A DNA stretch of 14,766 bases from Gammaproteobacteria bacterium (GCA_023381645.1 JAMCRJ010000029.1:1-14766); one strand, 5' to 3'; shown: positions 1-9,007, counted from the first letter of the stretch. The notes: generated by a model from the letters alone, not told the origin. Translations and numbers: made by a program.

Positions 1-1
1 C

Positions 2-298
2 AACGGCGACGCCGCGGACATGCGGGCAGGCAGCCTGGTCGCCATCCGTGGGGAGGTCAAAGCCCCAGGGGTCGTCGCGGTGGAAAGCGTCACCTTCCGC
101 GTCAACCCTATGGACTTTGATTTGCCCGCACTACCGCAACCTCAGCTCCGTCCTGAAATCGGACGGCCTGAAATCGAAGCACCCGAAATCGAACGACCCG
201 AAGTCGAACGGCCCGAAGTCGAGCGACCCGAAATCGCCTCGCCTGAGGTACCGCAGGTCGTGCGCCCCCAGATGGAGCGTCCCGATGTTACCGATTGA
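2..298 (+). CDS. DUF5666-like protein, C-terminal part with P-E-[IV] repeat tail (5' end outside window)
   Basis: The frame is open from the first bases of the window, so the gene starts upstream and only about 98 residues are seen. The first part (GDAADMRAGSLVAIRGEV, then VAVESVTFRV) resembles the repeated beta-rich units of DUF5666 proteins, which typically read as 'aadL.vG..V.v.G' followed by 'a..v.' strands. After it comes a linker and then seven near-perfect pentapeptides of the form [R/A/S]-P-E-[I/V]-[E/G/A/P] at bases 149-253, ending ERPDVTD. The tail is low-complexity, acidic and proline-rich, and is probably extended and surface-exposed. No function can be assigned. The gene converges on mgtA with about 36 bases between stop codons and no clear intrinsic terminator. 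The family call rests on a short fragment and is moderate. Confidence 0.6.
   Translation, partial: NGDAADMRAGSLVAIRGEVKAPGVVAVESVTFRVNPMDFDLPALPQPQLRPEIGRPEIEAPEIERPEVERPEVERPEIASPEVPQVVRPQMERPDVTD
149..253 (+). repeat. 15-bp tandem repeat encoding P-E-[IV]-x-x pentapeptides
   Basis: Seven consecutive 15-base units encode RPEIG, RPEIE, APEIE, RPEVE, RPEVE, RPEIA and SPEVP. The central units (bases 164-238) are nearly identical in DNA, differing mainly at third codon positions and in ATC/GTC. The array is in frame inside the DUF5666-like gene. Confidence 0.85.
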
Positions 299-334
299 AG
301 TTGCCTTATGCCTTACGAGGATTCATGCCGGCGA

Positions 335-2866
335 CTACGCCAGGCGTCGGTAAAACCATCTCTTCACTCCTTCCACCGCCATCAGATACACGATGACCAT
401 GGCCATAAGTATCGCGAAGAAATCCAACGGCAGTGCCACAAATCCCAGCGTGGCGCCTATCGGGGTCAAAGGCAGTAGGGCCGCCACGGCAACCACGGCT
501 AATGAGGTTCCCGCCAGCAAAGGGTGCGGACGGCTGGTCAAGGGATTCAAGCGGGTACGGATGACGAATATTACCAGAACCTGGGTGGCGATGGATTCGA
601 TGAACCAGCCGGTGTGGAACATCTCCTCACCGGCATGGAAAACGTGCAACATGACATAAAAAGTGAGGAAGTCGAAGAGCGAACTGATCGGGCCGATCAC
701 CATCATGAAGTTGCGAATGAAGGCCATATCCCACTCGTGAGGGTGCGATAAATAGCTTTCATCCACATTGTCCAGCGGGATCGGAACCTCCGAGAGGTCG
801 TAAAGGAAGTTGTTGAGCAGGATCTGTACCGGCAGCATGGGCAAAAACGGGATGATCAGGGTGGCGCCGGCCATGCTGAACATGTTCCCAAAATTGGAGC
901 TTGTGCCCATCATGATGTACTTCAATACGTTACCGAAGGTGCGTCGCCCTTCTCGAATGCCTTCGTACAACACATCGAGGTCGCGTTCGAGCAGGATCAT
1001 GTCCGCCGCATCCTTGGCCACGTCCACCGCGCCGTCCACGGAGATCCCCACATCTGCGGAATGGAGCGAGGGAGCGTCGTTGATGCCGTCGCCGAGAAAA
1101 CCCACGACGTGGTGGCGTGCTTTGAGGGCCAGGATAACGCGGTTTTTCTGTGCGGGGGTGACGCGGCAAAATAGGTTCGCCTCCTCCACCACCGCCTGCA
1201 GGGCAAAGTCGTCCATCTTCTGGATCTCGGCGCCGGTCAGGACCTTGCTCACAGGCAGCCCGATCTGCGCGCAGACGTGACGGGTGACCAGGTCGTTGTC
1301 ACCGGTGACAATCTTCACTGCCACACCGCTTTTGGCCAAATCGCCAAGCGCACGGGCCGCCGTTTCCTTCGGGGGATCCAGGAAAGCGGCAAAGCCGGCA
1401 AATACCAACTCGGTTTCATCGCCCACCACTGCGTGGGGATGGCTAGGCGGCACACGTCGCCAGGCGATACCCAGCACCCGGAAGCCCTTCTGTCCCAATT
1501 CGTCGCACAACGCCCCTGCCCGACTCCGAGTCGGTGCGTCGAAGGGCGTTTGGACCCCGTTCGCCTCATATGCCACGGCAAGTCGAAGTACGTCCTCGGG
1601 AGCACCCTTCACTACCAGAAGCCGGCTATCGTTTTTTTCCACCAGCACGGAGACCCGCCGCCGCTCGAAGTCGAAGGGTACTTCATCAATTTTTCGCCAG
1701 GCGCTGACGTTGATTTCCTGATGGGCAAGAATGGCATCGTCCAGAGGGCTTTTCAGCCCGGTCTCGAAGTAGCTGTTGAGATAAGCTAATTCCAGCACCC
1801 CTTCGCTCTCCCGCCCCATGGGATCCACGTGGCGCTCAAGCCGGATATGCGCCTCGGTGAGTGTCCCCGTCTTGTCCGTGCAGAGCACGTCCATCGACCC
1901 CAGATTCTGCACCGACGCCAAGCGTTTCACGATCACCTTTTTCCGGGCCATCCGGATGGCCCCGCGCGCGAGGGTAACCGAAACGATCATCGGTAGAAGT
2001 TCTGGCGTGAGACCTACGGCCAGGGCGACGGCGAACAGAAAAGACTCCAGCAGGGGGCGGTGAAACGCGGTGTTGACGAAAAGCGCGAACAACGCCAGAA
2101 AAACCGTTAGGCGCATGATCAGCAACCCGAATTGGCGTGTGCCCCGTTCGAAGGAAGAGGGAGGCGGCTTGCTGGCCAGGCTGTCGGCGATCTGGCCGAG
2201 GGCGGTGCCCAGGCCGGTGCGGCAGACCAGGATAGTTGCCTTGCCGCTGATGACGGAGGTGCCCATAAAGGCCGCATTATCGGCGGTATCTAGATCTGCC
2301 TCGCCGGAAAGCTCGATCGCATGCTTTTCCACCGGGTACGGCTCGCCGGTGAGGAGCGCCTGGTTGACAAAAAAATCCCGCGCCTCGATTAGCCGCCCGT
2401 CTGCGGGGACCGAATCGCCTGCGGCCAGCAGCACCGCATCTCCTGGCACCACCTCGAAAATCGGAATGTCACGCGGCCGACCATCACGCAGGACCGTGGC
2501 GCGCACGGCGACGGATCGCTTGAGTCGCTCGGCCGCCTGCCCAGCGCGGTATTCCTGCACGGTGTCCAGGGCCACGCTCATCAACACCATGGCGCTGATG
2601 ATCAGGAAGCTGGCCCTGTCACCTGTCACGGCAGAAATCGCGCTGGCGACCAGAAGGATAATGACCAGGGGATTGCGAAAACGGGAGAGAAACAACCGGA
2701 GGAGCGTGCCGCGCAGCGCGGGCCGTAGCGCGTTCAGGCCGAAAGACGCCAATCGCGAAGCGGCTTCTTCCGTTGTTAAGCCACGAGGGCTGGTATCGAG
2801 CGCATGAAAAAGGTTTGGCAAGGGCTGTCGCCAAAAGGCCGCTTCCACTTCCGTGGGCTCAGACAT
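335..2866 (-). CDS. mgtA: Magnesium-translocating P-type ATPase (P3B, MgtA/MgtB type)
   Basis: 843 residues. This is an inner-membrane ATP-driven importer of Mg2+. The P-type ATPase signatures are all present: the actuator TGEP at 173-176, the membrane motif LTPELLPMIVS near 286-296, the phosphorylation site DKTGTLTE with Asp331, the nucleotide-binding KGAPE at 420-424, TGDND at 521-525 and GDGINDAP at 592-599. Hydrophobic segments lie near residues 65-100, 245-295 and over the last 180 residues. The TPELLPM motif and the closing membrane block with LPVQILLNNFLYDLSEVPIPLDNVD are typical of MgtA/MgtB. It is slightly shorter than the roughly 900-residue enteric proteins, mainly at the N-terminus. 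The ATG is preceded by AAGGTGAG at good spacing. Only 18 bases separate the start codon from the 3' end of tRNA-Pro, so there is no room for a separate long Mg2+-sensing leader. No mgtC or mgtL-like gene is seen nearby. Confidence 0.95.
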   Translation of the reverse strand: MSEPTEVEAAFWRQPLPNLFHALDTSPRGLTTEEAASRLASFGLNALRPALRGTLLRLFLSRFRNPLVIILLVASAISAVTGDRASFLIISAMVLMSVALDTVQEYRAGQAAERLKRSVAVRATVLRDGRPRDIPIFEVVPGDAVLLAAGDSVPADGRLIEARDFFVNQALLTGEPYPVEKHAIELSGEADLDTADNAAFMGTSVISGKATILVCRTGLGTALGQIADSLASKPPPSSFERGTRQFGLLIMRLTVFLALFALFVNTAFHRPLLESFLFAVALAVGLTPELLPMIVSVTLARGAIRMARKKVIVKRLASVQNLGSMDVLCTDKTGTLTEAHIRLERHVDPMGRESEGVLELAYLNSYFETGLKSPLDDAILAHQEINVSAWRKIDEVPFDFERRRVSVLVEKNDSRLLVVKGAPEDVLRLAVAYEANGVQTPFDAPTRSRAGALCDELGQKGFRVLGIAWRRVPPSHPHAVVGDETELVFAGFAAFLDPPKETAARALGDLAKSGVAVKIVTGDNDLVTRHVCAQIGLPVSKVLTGAEIQKMDDFALQAVVEEANLFCRVTPAQKNRVILALKARHHVVGFLGDGINDAPSLHSADVGISVDGAVDVAKDAADMILLERDLDVLYEGIREGRRTFGNVLKYIMMGTSSNFGNMFSMAGATLIIPFLPMLPVQILLNNFLYDLSEVPIPLDNVDESYLSHPHEWDMAFIRNFMMVIGPISSLFDFLTFYVMLHVFHAGEEMFHTGWFIESIATQVLVIFVIRTRLNPLTSRPHPLLAGTSLAVVAVAALLPLTPIGATLGFVALPLDFFAILMAMVIVYLMAVEGVKRWFYRRLA

Positions 2867-2884
2867 GGCTCACCTTGCTTTGAT

Positions 2885-2961
2885 TGGTCGGGGCGATAGG
2901 ATTTGAACCTACGACATCCTGCTCCCAAAGCAGGCGCGCTACCAAGCTGCGCTACGCCCCG
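2885..2961 (-). tRNA. tRNA-Pro (anticodon UGG)
   Basis: A 77-base cloverleaf with encoded CCA. The 7-bp acceptor stem is CGGGGCG/CGCCCCG with discriminator A. The anticodon arm is CCTGC-TTTGGGA-GCAGG, giving anticodon TGG (reads CCA and, by wobble, other Pro codons). The T arm contains GGTTCAAATCC. It sits between the ytxH-like gene and mgtA on the same strand, and no terminator is visible between its 3' end and the mgtA start codon. Confidence 0.97.
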
Positions 2962-2970
2962 TCGCGGAGG

Positions 2971-2999
2971 AGAATAGCCGCTCGCCCCGCTGCGGTCAA
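2971..2999 (-). promoter_or_regulatory. Sigma-70 promoter of tRNA-Pro (and possibly mgtA)
   Basis: On the minus strand TTGACC (2999-2994), 17 bases, then TATTCT (2976-2971): 5/6 and 4/6 matches to consensus at ideal spacing. The -10 box ends 9 bases before the mature tRNA. The -35 box overlaps the stop codon of the YtxH-like gene. As no terminator separates tRNA-Pro from mgtA, this promoter could also feed mgtA. Confidence 0.7.
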
Positions 3000-3358
3000 T
3001 CGAGGCGCGAGAGACGACGGCGCAGACGGTCCAGTTCGCCACGGGCGAGGGCAATGCCATCATTCAGGCGTTGACGCTCTTTGTCGCTCAGTTCCTTGCC
3101 CTTCTGTACCAGTTCTTCGCTATAAATGGCGATGGTATCGAGCAGTTCCTCAACTCGCTCATTTATCCGCTCGCGCGACGCGACGACGCGATCCCAGGCC
3201 CGATTGGCCTGCTGTCGCAATTGTTCGCGAGTGCGGTCGCCCGTCTGCGGAGCGAAGAGCAGAGCCGTGACCGCGCCCGCTACCGCACCTGCCAGTAGGG
3301 CGATCCCCAGGGCGCTGTAGCCCATGCCATTATCGCTATCGTTTTCAAAATTCATCAT
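2996..3358 (-). CDS. YtxH-domain small membrane protein
   Basis: 120 residues. One membrane segment near residues 15-37 (YSALGIALLAGAVAGAVTAL) is followed directly by LLFAPQTGDRTREQLRQQA. This Gly/Ala-rich helix plus 'LFAP.sG..tR..l' is the hallmark of the YtxH family. The rest, to residue 120, is highly charged and helical (RERINERVEELLD, KELSDKERQRLNDGI, RLRRRLSRLD), probably a cytoplasmic coiled coil. The family is often linked to general stress, but its molecular role is unknown. Two ATG codons lie in tandem; the first has AGGAG 7 bases upstream. It follows pgm by about 15 bases, so the two are probably co-transcribed, and its ribosome-binding site lies in that gap. Its stop codon overlaps the -35 box of the tRNA-Pro promoter. 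Confidence 0.85.
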   Translation of the reverse strand: MMNFENDSDNGMGYSALGIALLAGAVAGAVTALLFAPQTGDRTREQLRQQANRAWDRVVASRERINERVEELLDTIAIYSEELVQKGKELSDKERQRLNDGIALARGELDRLRRRLSRLD

Positions 3359-3373
3359 GATCAGACTCCTATA

Positions 3374-5020
<1,647 letters not shown>

Positions 5021-5043
5021 TCAAGTGGGACGTCAACTCTCAA

Positions 5044-5070
5044 ACTATAGCAGGAAAGCGCGGATCACAA
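5044..5070 (-). promoter_or_regulatory. Possible promoter for pgm-ytxH
   Basis: In the 59-base gap before pgm a good -10 box TATAGT (minus strand, 5049-5044) is preceded by TTGTGA (5070-5065), but with a short 15-base spacer. The -35 overlaps the stop codon of the diiron oxygenase gene. Weak; pgm may also be read through from the operon upstream. Confidence 0.35.
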
Positions 5071-5970
5071 CGCAAAGCCCTGGGTGCGCAGGAAATCCCG
5101 ACTGGGAAGCGCACACTGGTTCATCAGATCGATACGGTGTGGATTGCGGCGCGCACGCCGCGCCCAGATCCGGGGATTGCCCAGCCCAGCCGCCGCATAG
5201 ACCTGTTCGGACGGGAAGAAGCAGGTCCGCAAAAATTGCCGGAAAACCTCGCGCAGGATGGGGCTGATCAGAAGTTTTTTCAGCCGGCTCATGGCCTGGC
5301 TGCGCATCTGGATAGTGGTACGCGCGAAGGCCATATGGCGGGCTTCTTCGCGCATATGCACATGGGTGATGGTCAGCACCGCAGCGGGTAACTCTTTGTG
5401 GGCGAAGATGATACGGTTCACGCGATCGGGTACGTTCTCGCCGATGAGGATGGTAGCCCAGAAAGCGGCCGAGCCTTCCGGCGCGTAGCGGGCGAAAAGA
5501 CGCGCCAGTGGCGGGCGCTGGCTCAGCGGTGTCATGAAGGAGCGCTGTGAGCGTCGCTGTAGCTCCAGAAACATGAGGCTGTGCCCCACTTCTTCCCGCA
5601 GTTCGTGCAACTGATAGTGGTAACCGACCGGGTCGCGGTACATCTCCTGGAGCGAGTTGGCGCCAAGGCGTTGGATGAAGAGTGCTTCCAGCCACAAGCC
5701 CAGCTCGCAAAAGGAGACGAACTCGACCTGGGAAAGGCGGATACGCTCCTCCGGACTCAACTGTGAGTATTCAGGCAACCCATACAGGGACAGCAACTCC
5801 TCCGGGAGCCAAGCCGTTTCCGCGTCGAGGCTTTCCCAGGGGACGGTCTGGACCGGGTCCCGGTAGTGACTGCTGTGCTCGCTGAGCCGGTTGACCAAGG
5901 CGTCATGGTGCCGCTGAATCTGCGCTTGCGCAGGAATATGATGAGCAAAGTTCATAAGCCATTCTGCCAC
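5065..5970 (-). CDS. AurF/CmlI-type diiron oxygenase
   Basis: 301 residues from a GTG, or 296 from the ATG at 5955; neither has a strong ribosome-binding site, so translation is probably coupled to the SDR gene, whose stop lies 6 bases before the GTG. A helical protein carrying a ligand set like that of AurF (p-aminobenzoate N-oxygenase). Visible candidates are Glu89 or Glu95 in SFCELGLWLEAL, Glu127-x2-His130 in REEVGHS, Glu178 in IGENVPD, and His205-x3-Glu209-x2-His212 in HVHMREEARHMAF. The spacing from Glu178 to His205 (27) and the H-x3-E-x2-H pattern agree with AurF E196/H223/E227/H230, including its extra seventh ligand. Known relatives N-oxygenate aromatic amines or act on other substrates, so the substrate here is unknown. 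It is the last gene of a compact operon with an SDR and a luciferase-like enzyme. A plain ferritin-like protein is less likely given the ligand pattern. Confidence 0.8.
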   Translation of the reverse strand: MAEWLMNFAHHIPAQAQIQRHHDALVNRLSEHSSHYRDPVQTVPWESLDAETAWLPEELLSLYGLPEYSQLSPEERIRLSQVEFVSFCELGLWLEALFIQRLGANSLQEMYRDPVGYHYQLHELREEVGHSLMFLELQRRSQRSFMTPLSQRPPLARLFARYAPEGSAAFWATILIGENVPDRVNRIIFAHKELPAAVLTITHVHMREEARHMAFARTTIQMRSQAMSRLKKLLISPILREVFRQFLRTCFFPSEQVYAAAGLGNPRIWARRARRNPHRIDLMNQCALPSRDFLRTQGFAL

Positions 5971-5976
5971 GGACGC

Positions 5977-6939
5977 TCAGCCGCTCCAAGGGTGTATCGG
6001 GCCCTGTCTGCAGGTATCACGCACCTGGTCTATCGCGCGGCGCACGTCATAGCGGGGCTGCCACTTCAGTTCCTGCCGGGCGCTGGAAATATCGACGATC
6101 AGTGGATTTTCCAGCACCTGCAGCCAGCCGGGGTCACCAAGGCGGGTGCTGAGGGGCCGTAGCCACCTGTGCAGACCGTGCAGTTGTGTGGGTGAGAGCG
6201 GCAACTGCCAGCGGCGGGGAATGCTGGACCAGGGGATGGGATCCGGCGCCGCGATGTTGAAGATGCCATCCTGCCCGTAACGGAGCGCGGCCAGTATTGC
6301 GCTGGCCGCGTCGTCTTCATGGAGACACTGGATGGGCAGGTCCGGATTGCTTAGTCGCAGTCCGTAAGGGCTCGTCGCAATCTCATTCACCAGGGCCTGT
6401 CCATGGGGGCCGATAATGGCGTGCAAGCGCAGGCGGGTGACAGCGGTTTTTTTCTGAGCAACCGTGAACCTATCCAGCCACTGCTCCAGTGCGGCCTTAT
6501 CCTCACTGTAGGCAAAACCGGGTACCGGCCGGCAAGGTTGGTTCTCGCCAATGGGCACCGGATTATCCGGCCAGGCGCCATAGGCGGCCACACTGCCGGA
6601 ATAGACGACATGCGGTACACCGGCATCTGCGGCTGCAAGGAACAGGTGCTGACTGCCGTCAAGATTGACCTGGCGCATTTCCGCACGCCAGCGCTGTTGT
6701 GGTCCAAGGCGAGGGCTGAGCACCATAAAGGCGAGATGGATGACGCAATCCACGCCAGCCAGGTGCTCCGCCAACTGTGGGTCACGGATATCCAGAGGCA
6801 GGTAACATAGTTTGGGATGCTGCAACGCCGGCGATCGTTGGTCCAGTGCAATAATCCGGCGGATATACGGCCAGGCGAGCAGGGCCGGCAGCAGAGCCGC
6901 CGCCGTGTGCCCCGCTGCGCCGGTGACCAACACCTGCAT
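5977..6939 (-). CDS. NAD(P)-dependent epimerase/dehydratase (extended SDR)
   Basis: 320 residues. An N-terminal Rossmann fold opens with VLVTGAAGHTAAALL; the TGxxGxx[G/A] nucleotide loop is at 6-13 with Ala in place of the third Gly. DIRD at 50-53 and HLAF at 68-71 are usual positions for the extended SDR fold. The catalytic set is SGSVAAYG (near 114-121) with YSEDK, Tyr144 and Lys148. The C-terminal half is a variable substrate domain, including CLHEDDAASAILAAL, as in extended SDRs. The reaction is probably oxidation/reduction or epimerisation of an activated small molecule or sugar; the substrate is unknown. The ATG overlaps the stop of the upstream luciferase-like gene (TGATG), so the two are translationally coupled, and the diiron oxygenase follows after 6 bases. 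The three are almost certainly one operon. Confidence 0.88.
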   Translation of the reverse strand: MQVLVTGAAGHTAAALLPALLAWPYIRRIIALDQRSPALQHPKLCYLPLDIRDPQLAEHLAGVDCVIHLAFMVLSPRLGPQQRWRAEMRQVNLDGSQHLFLAAADAGVPHVVYSGSVAAYGAWPDNPVPIGENQPCRPVPGFAYSEDKAALEQWLDRFTVAQKKTAVTRLRLHAIIGPHGQALVNEIATSPYGLRLSNPDLPIQCLHEDDAASAILAALRYGQDGIFNIAAPDPIPWSSIPRRWQLPLSPTQLHGLHRWLRPLSTRLGDPGWLQVLENPLIVDISSARQELKWQPRYDVRRAIDQVRDTCRQGPIHPWSG

Positions 6940-8024
6940 CAGTGGGCGGAGGGAGCGCGCAGGGCCGGCAGTACTTCATTGGCCAGCAGGCGCAACGAGC
7001 GCTGGGTGACCTCGCTGGGGACCATCCCGGCACCTACGGCCAAAATCAGGCGATTTACCCCCGCCCGGGCATAACGGGCCAGCCGCCGGCGACAGATGTC
7101 CGGGTCACCGACGACAACCATGCCCATGGTCTCCAGCAGTTGCAGGCTGAGGCCGCGGCGCAGCAGCGGCTCCAGAAAGCCAAGGCGATGGTAGTATTCA
7201 TAGCTCTCGCGCAACTGTACCAGAACCGGTCGCGTCTGATCCAGGAGGCGCTGGTAATACCAGGCGAAACCTTCCGCCAGTCGACGCGCTTCGGCAGCAT
7301 CTTCCAAACATAAACAACCTATGGTCATGGCGAAGTTCCCATTTTGGCCCGCCTGCATGGGGCCATCTCCGTGGTGCTCTCGCCAGGTCTTTTTATAGGC
7401 ACGCAGATCCTGTTTGATCAGGAACCAGGGTTTGAACGGCCCGGAAAGCACGCCAATGGCCTCCTGTGCCGCCCATTGGAAAGTTGCCGGACTCACGGCA
7501 GCCACCCACAGAGGGGGGTGCGGCTGCTGGAGAGGCTTGGGAAGAATGTCCAGGTCACTGAAGTCGTAGAGTTTTCCGTGATAGCTGAAAGCACCGCCGC
7601 CGGCCTGGCGAAGGATTTGCAGCCCCTCCTGCAGGTGCAGCCTGCTGTCCGCCATCCGATTGCCGAAAACCTGATATTCCTTGGGAGAAAACCCTCGGCC
7701 GATGCCCATCTCCAGACGGCCATGGCTGAGAATATCCAAGGTGGCGGCGCGCTCCGCAACCCGGATGGCGTGATTGTAGGGCAGGACGACGACGGCGTGC
7801 CCGAGACGCAGATTCCGGGTGCGCTGGCTGGCTGCGGCAAGGACCGTTTCTGGGGCACTGGAGTGTGAGTATTCCCGCATGAAGTGGTGTTCCACCAACC
7901 ACGCGCCGTGAAAACCCAGCGTATCGGCGAAACTGAGTTCATCCAGCGTTTCATGATAAACCTGAGCCTCACTGCGACCCAAATGGGTGGGTACGGCGAG
8001 TTCGTAAAAGAGATCAATATCCAC
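6939..8024 (-). CDS. LLM-class (luciferase-like) flavin-dependent monooxygenase
   Basis: 361 residues from the GTG at 8024. A TIM-barrel FMNH2-dependent oxygenase of the bacterial luciferase superfamily. It opens (V/M)DIDLFYELAVP, as these enzymes usually open 'M.f.lFye'. It then shows the family signatures AWLVEHHFMREYSHSSAPE (42-60), LPYNHAIRVAER (81-92) and GRLEMGIGRGFSPKEY (102-117). A longer reading from TTG at 8087 adds 21 residues of unlike composition and is disfavoured, because GGAGG lies 10 bases upstream of the GTG. The substrate is not predictable. It overlaps the SDR gene by one base and heads a three-gene operon ending in a diiron oxygenase. A flavin reductase partner would be needed and is not in the window. 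It is separated from orn by about 146 bases. Confidence 0.88.
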   Translation of the reverse strand: MDIDLFYELAVPTHLGRSEAQVYHETLDELSFADTLGFHGAWLVEHHFMREYSHSSAPETVLAAASQRTRNLRLGHAVVVLPYNHAIRVAERAATLDILSHGRLEMGIGRGFSPKEYQVFGNRMADSRLHLQEGLQILRQAGGGAFSYHGKLYDFSDLDILPKPLQQPHPPLWVAAVSPATFQWAAQEAIGVLSGPFKPWFLIKQDLRAYKKTWREHHGDGPMQAGQNGNFAMTIGCLCLEDAAEARRLAEGFAWYYQRLLDQTRPVLVQLRESYEYYHRLGFLEPLLRRGLSLQLLETMGMVVVGDPDICRRRLARYARAGVNRLILAVGAGMVPSEVTQRSLRLLANEVLPALRAPSAH

Positions 8025-8034
8025 CGCGTTGGAG

Positions 8035-8039
8035 CCTCC
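8035..8039 (-). promoter_or_regulatory. Ribosome-binding site that sets the GTG start of the luciferase-like gene
   Basis: GGAGG on the minus strand, 10 bases upstream of the GTG at 8024. It lies downstream of the alternative TTG at 8087 and so argues for the shorter product. Confidence 0.6.
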
Positions 8040-8170
8040 AAAATAAATGCCGCACCCGCCCCGCGCCAGGTTGCCGACTGGCTGCAAGCGGCCATCTTAA
8101 CATTGGTGTAGTTGCGTCTGCACCGTGTCGGCAAAGAAGCCGCGGTGGTGGGTGGGCCAACTACCGGCAC

Positions 8171-8755
8171 CTATTCAGTCGCGGAATTTTCAGCCCCAGA
8201 GCCTGCAAAAGGTGTCTGCGGGAAAAGTCGTTCGCGATAATAAGCGAGTTCGGCAACAGATTCGCGAATGTCGGCCAGTGCTTCGTGTCGCTCGGCCTTG
8301 GAAAATTTGGGCAGGTGTGGATACCAGCGGGCGGCGAGTTCCTTGACGGTGCTCACATCGATCATCCGATAGTGAAAAAAACGTTCCAGCCGCGGCATCA
8401 GGCGGGCTAAAAATCGGCGGTCCTGACATACGCTGTTGCCGCAAATCGGTGATGTGCCGGTGGTAACATGCTGGTGCAGGAAGTCCAGGGTTTGGGTTTC
8501 TGCGGTGGCCATATCCAGGCGGCTGTCGCGGACCCGCTGCAGCAGGCCGGAAGCGCTGTGGGTACGCTGATTCCAGTCATCCAGTGCCGCGAGCACGAAT
8601 TCCGGTTGATGGACGGCCAGTACCGGGCCTTCGCAGAGAATCCGCAGACTATCGTCCGTGACCAGTGTGGCGATTTCCAGAATCTGATCCTGTTCCGGCT
8701 GCAGACCTGTCATCTCCAGGTCGATCCAGATAAGGCGGTGTGCTTTGGGGTCCAT
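8171..8755 (-). CDS. orn: Oligoribonuclease (DEDDh 3'-5' exonuclease)
   Basis: 194 residues. Degrades 2-5-mer RNA to mononucleotides and, in many gammaproteobacteria, hydrolyses pGpG in c-di-GMP turnover. The DEDDh residues are visible: Asp12 and Glu14 in [10 protein letters not shown], Asp112 in [12 protein letters not shown], and His157 with Asp162 in [22 protein letters not shown] and the [14 protein letters not shown] stretch are highly characteristic. The frame is open further upstream, but the ATG at 8755 gives the standard N-terminus ([18 protein letters not shown]) and has AAGGA 7 bases before it. Upstream are the two small-RNA units on the same strand, downstream the luciferase-like operon. 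Confidence 0.97.
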   Translation of the reverse strand: MDPKAHRLIWIDLEMTGLQPEQDQILEIATLVTDDSLRILCEGPVLAVHQPEFVLAALDDWNQRTHSASGLLQRVRDSRLDMATAETQTLDFLHQHVTTGTSPICGNSVCQDRRFLARLMPRLERFFHYRMIDVSTVKELAARWYPHLPKFSKAERHEALADIRESVAELAYYRERLFPQTPFAGSGAENSATE

Positions 8756-8783
8756 GCGGCATCCTTGATGAGCGAATCGGCCT

Positions 8784-8813
8784 AGTATACCATCGCTTCC
8801 TGGACGTAAAAAA
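8784..8813 (-). promoter_or_regulatory. Probable orn promoter
   Basis: A good -10 box TATACT (minus strand, 8789-8784) lies about 30 bases before the orn ATG. A 17-base spacer places the -35 in the T-tract of the preceding small-RNA terminator (TTTTTA), so the terminator tail would double as a poor -35 element. Confidence 0.45.
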
Positions 8814-8834
8814 AGACGGACCAAAGGTCCGTCT
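8808..8834 (-). terminator. Intrinsic terminator of small-RNA unit 1
   Basis: On the minus strand the stem AGACGGACC, loop TTT, and GGTCCGTCT form a perfect 9-bp hairpin followed by a run of seven T. It would also insulate orn from transcription upstream. Confidence 0.88.
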
Positions 8835-8863
8835 AATAGCCGCAAAACAACCGCTACAAAACC
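8808..8863 (-). repeat. 56-bp direct repeat, copy 1 (shared small-RNA 3' domain)
   Basis: Identical over 56 bases to 9072-9127, in the same orientation and offset by 264 bases. On the minus strand it contains GGTTTTGTAGCGGTTG, the near-repeat TTTTGCGGCT, and the terminator hairpin with its T-run. Sequence outside both ends diverges at once. Confidence 0.95.
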
Positions 8864-8969
8864 ATTTCAAACTAAGCACTGCGGCCCTTGGCCGTCAGTG
8901 TGATAAATCCTGTCGGACGATCCCCCATCTTTAGAGACGGGGCTGGGCCTATGGCTCCTCGCCTTAGGG

Positions 8970-9007
8970 TGTAGACTACGGGCCTTTTGTTTCTGGAATA
9001 TTTCCGG
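8970..9007 (-). promoter_or_regulatory. Promoter-like block of small-RNA unit 1
   Basis: The minus strand carries CCGGAAATATTC (9007-8996) and, with the same spacing as unit 2, TCTACACC (from 8975), taken as the -10 region. The first element contains the near-palindrome GGAAATATTCC. The -35 implied by a 17-base spacer (TTCCAG) is a poor sigma-70 match, which suggests an activator or another sigma factor. Confidence 0.5.

Larger units (their letters stand above)
8808..8963 (-). ncRNA. Candidate small RNA, unit 1 (proximal to orn)
   Basis: A predicted transcript of about 155 bases with its own promoter-like block upstream and an intrinsic terminator at its 3' end; no reading frame of plausible quality is present. 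The 5' body is structured. CCCCGTC pairs with GATGGGG (bases 8944-8924), and a longer hairpin CACTGaCGGCC-AAG-GGCCGcAGTG (about 8901-8879) follows. The last 56 bases are identical to unit 2, while the 5' body is largely different. It lies between orn and unit 2, all on the minus strand. The exact 5' end is estimated from the -10 box. No Rfam family was recognised (not 6S, tmRNA, RNase P or SRP RNA by eye). Confidence 0.55.

Noticed and set aside
8025..8087. TTG start at 8087 for the luciferase-like gene
   Set aside because: The added 21 residues do not look like the family N-terminus, and GGAGG stands before the GTG at 8024.
8756..8845. Longer N-terminus for oligoribonuclease
   Set aside because: The extra 30 residues would be read through the orn promoter and the small-RNA terminator; the ATG at 8755 gives the standard Orn start with a ribosome-binding site.
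8805..9001. 6S RNA or RsmY/RsmZ-like identity for small-RNA unit 1
   Set aside because: No long closing stem with a central bubble, as 6S would have. A few GGA triplets occur in unit 1, but unit 2 has hardly any, so a CsrA/RsmA sponge is not supported for the pair.
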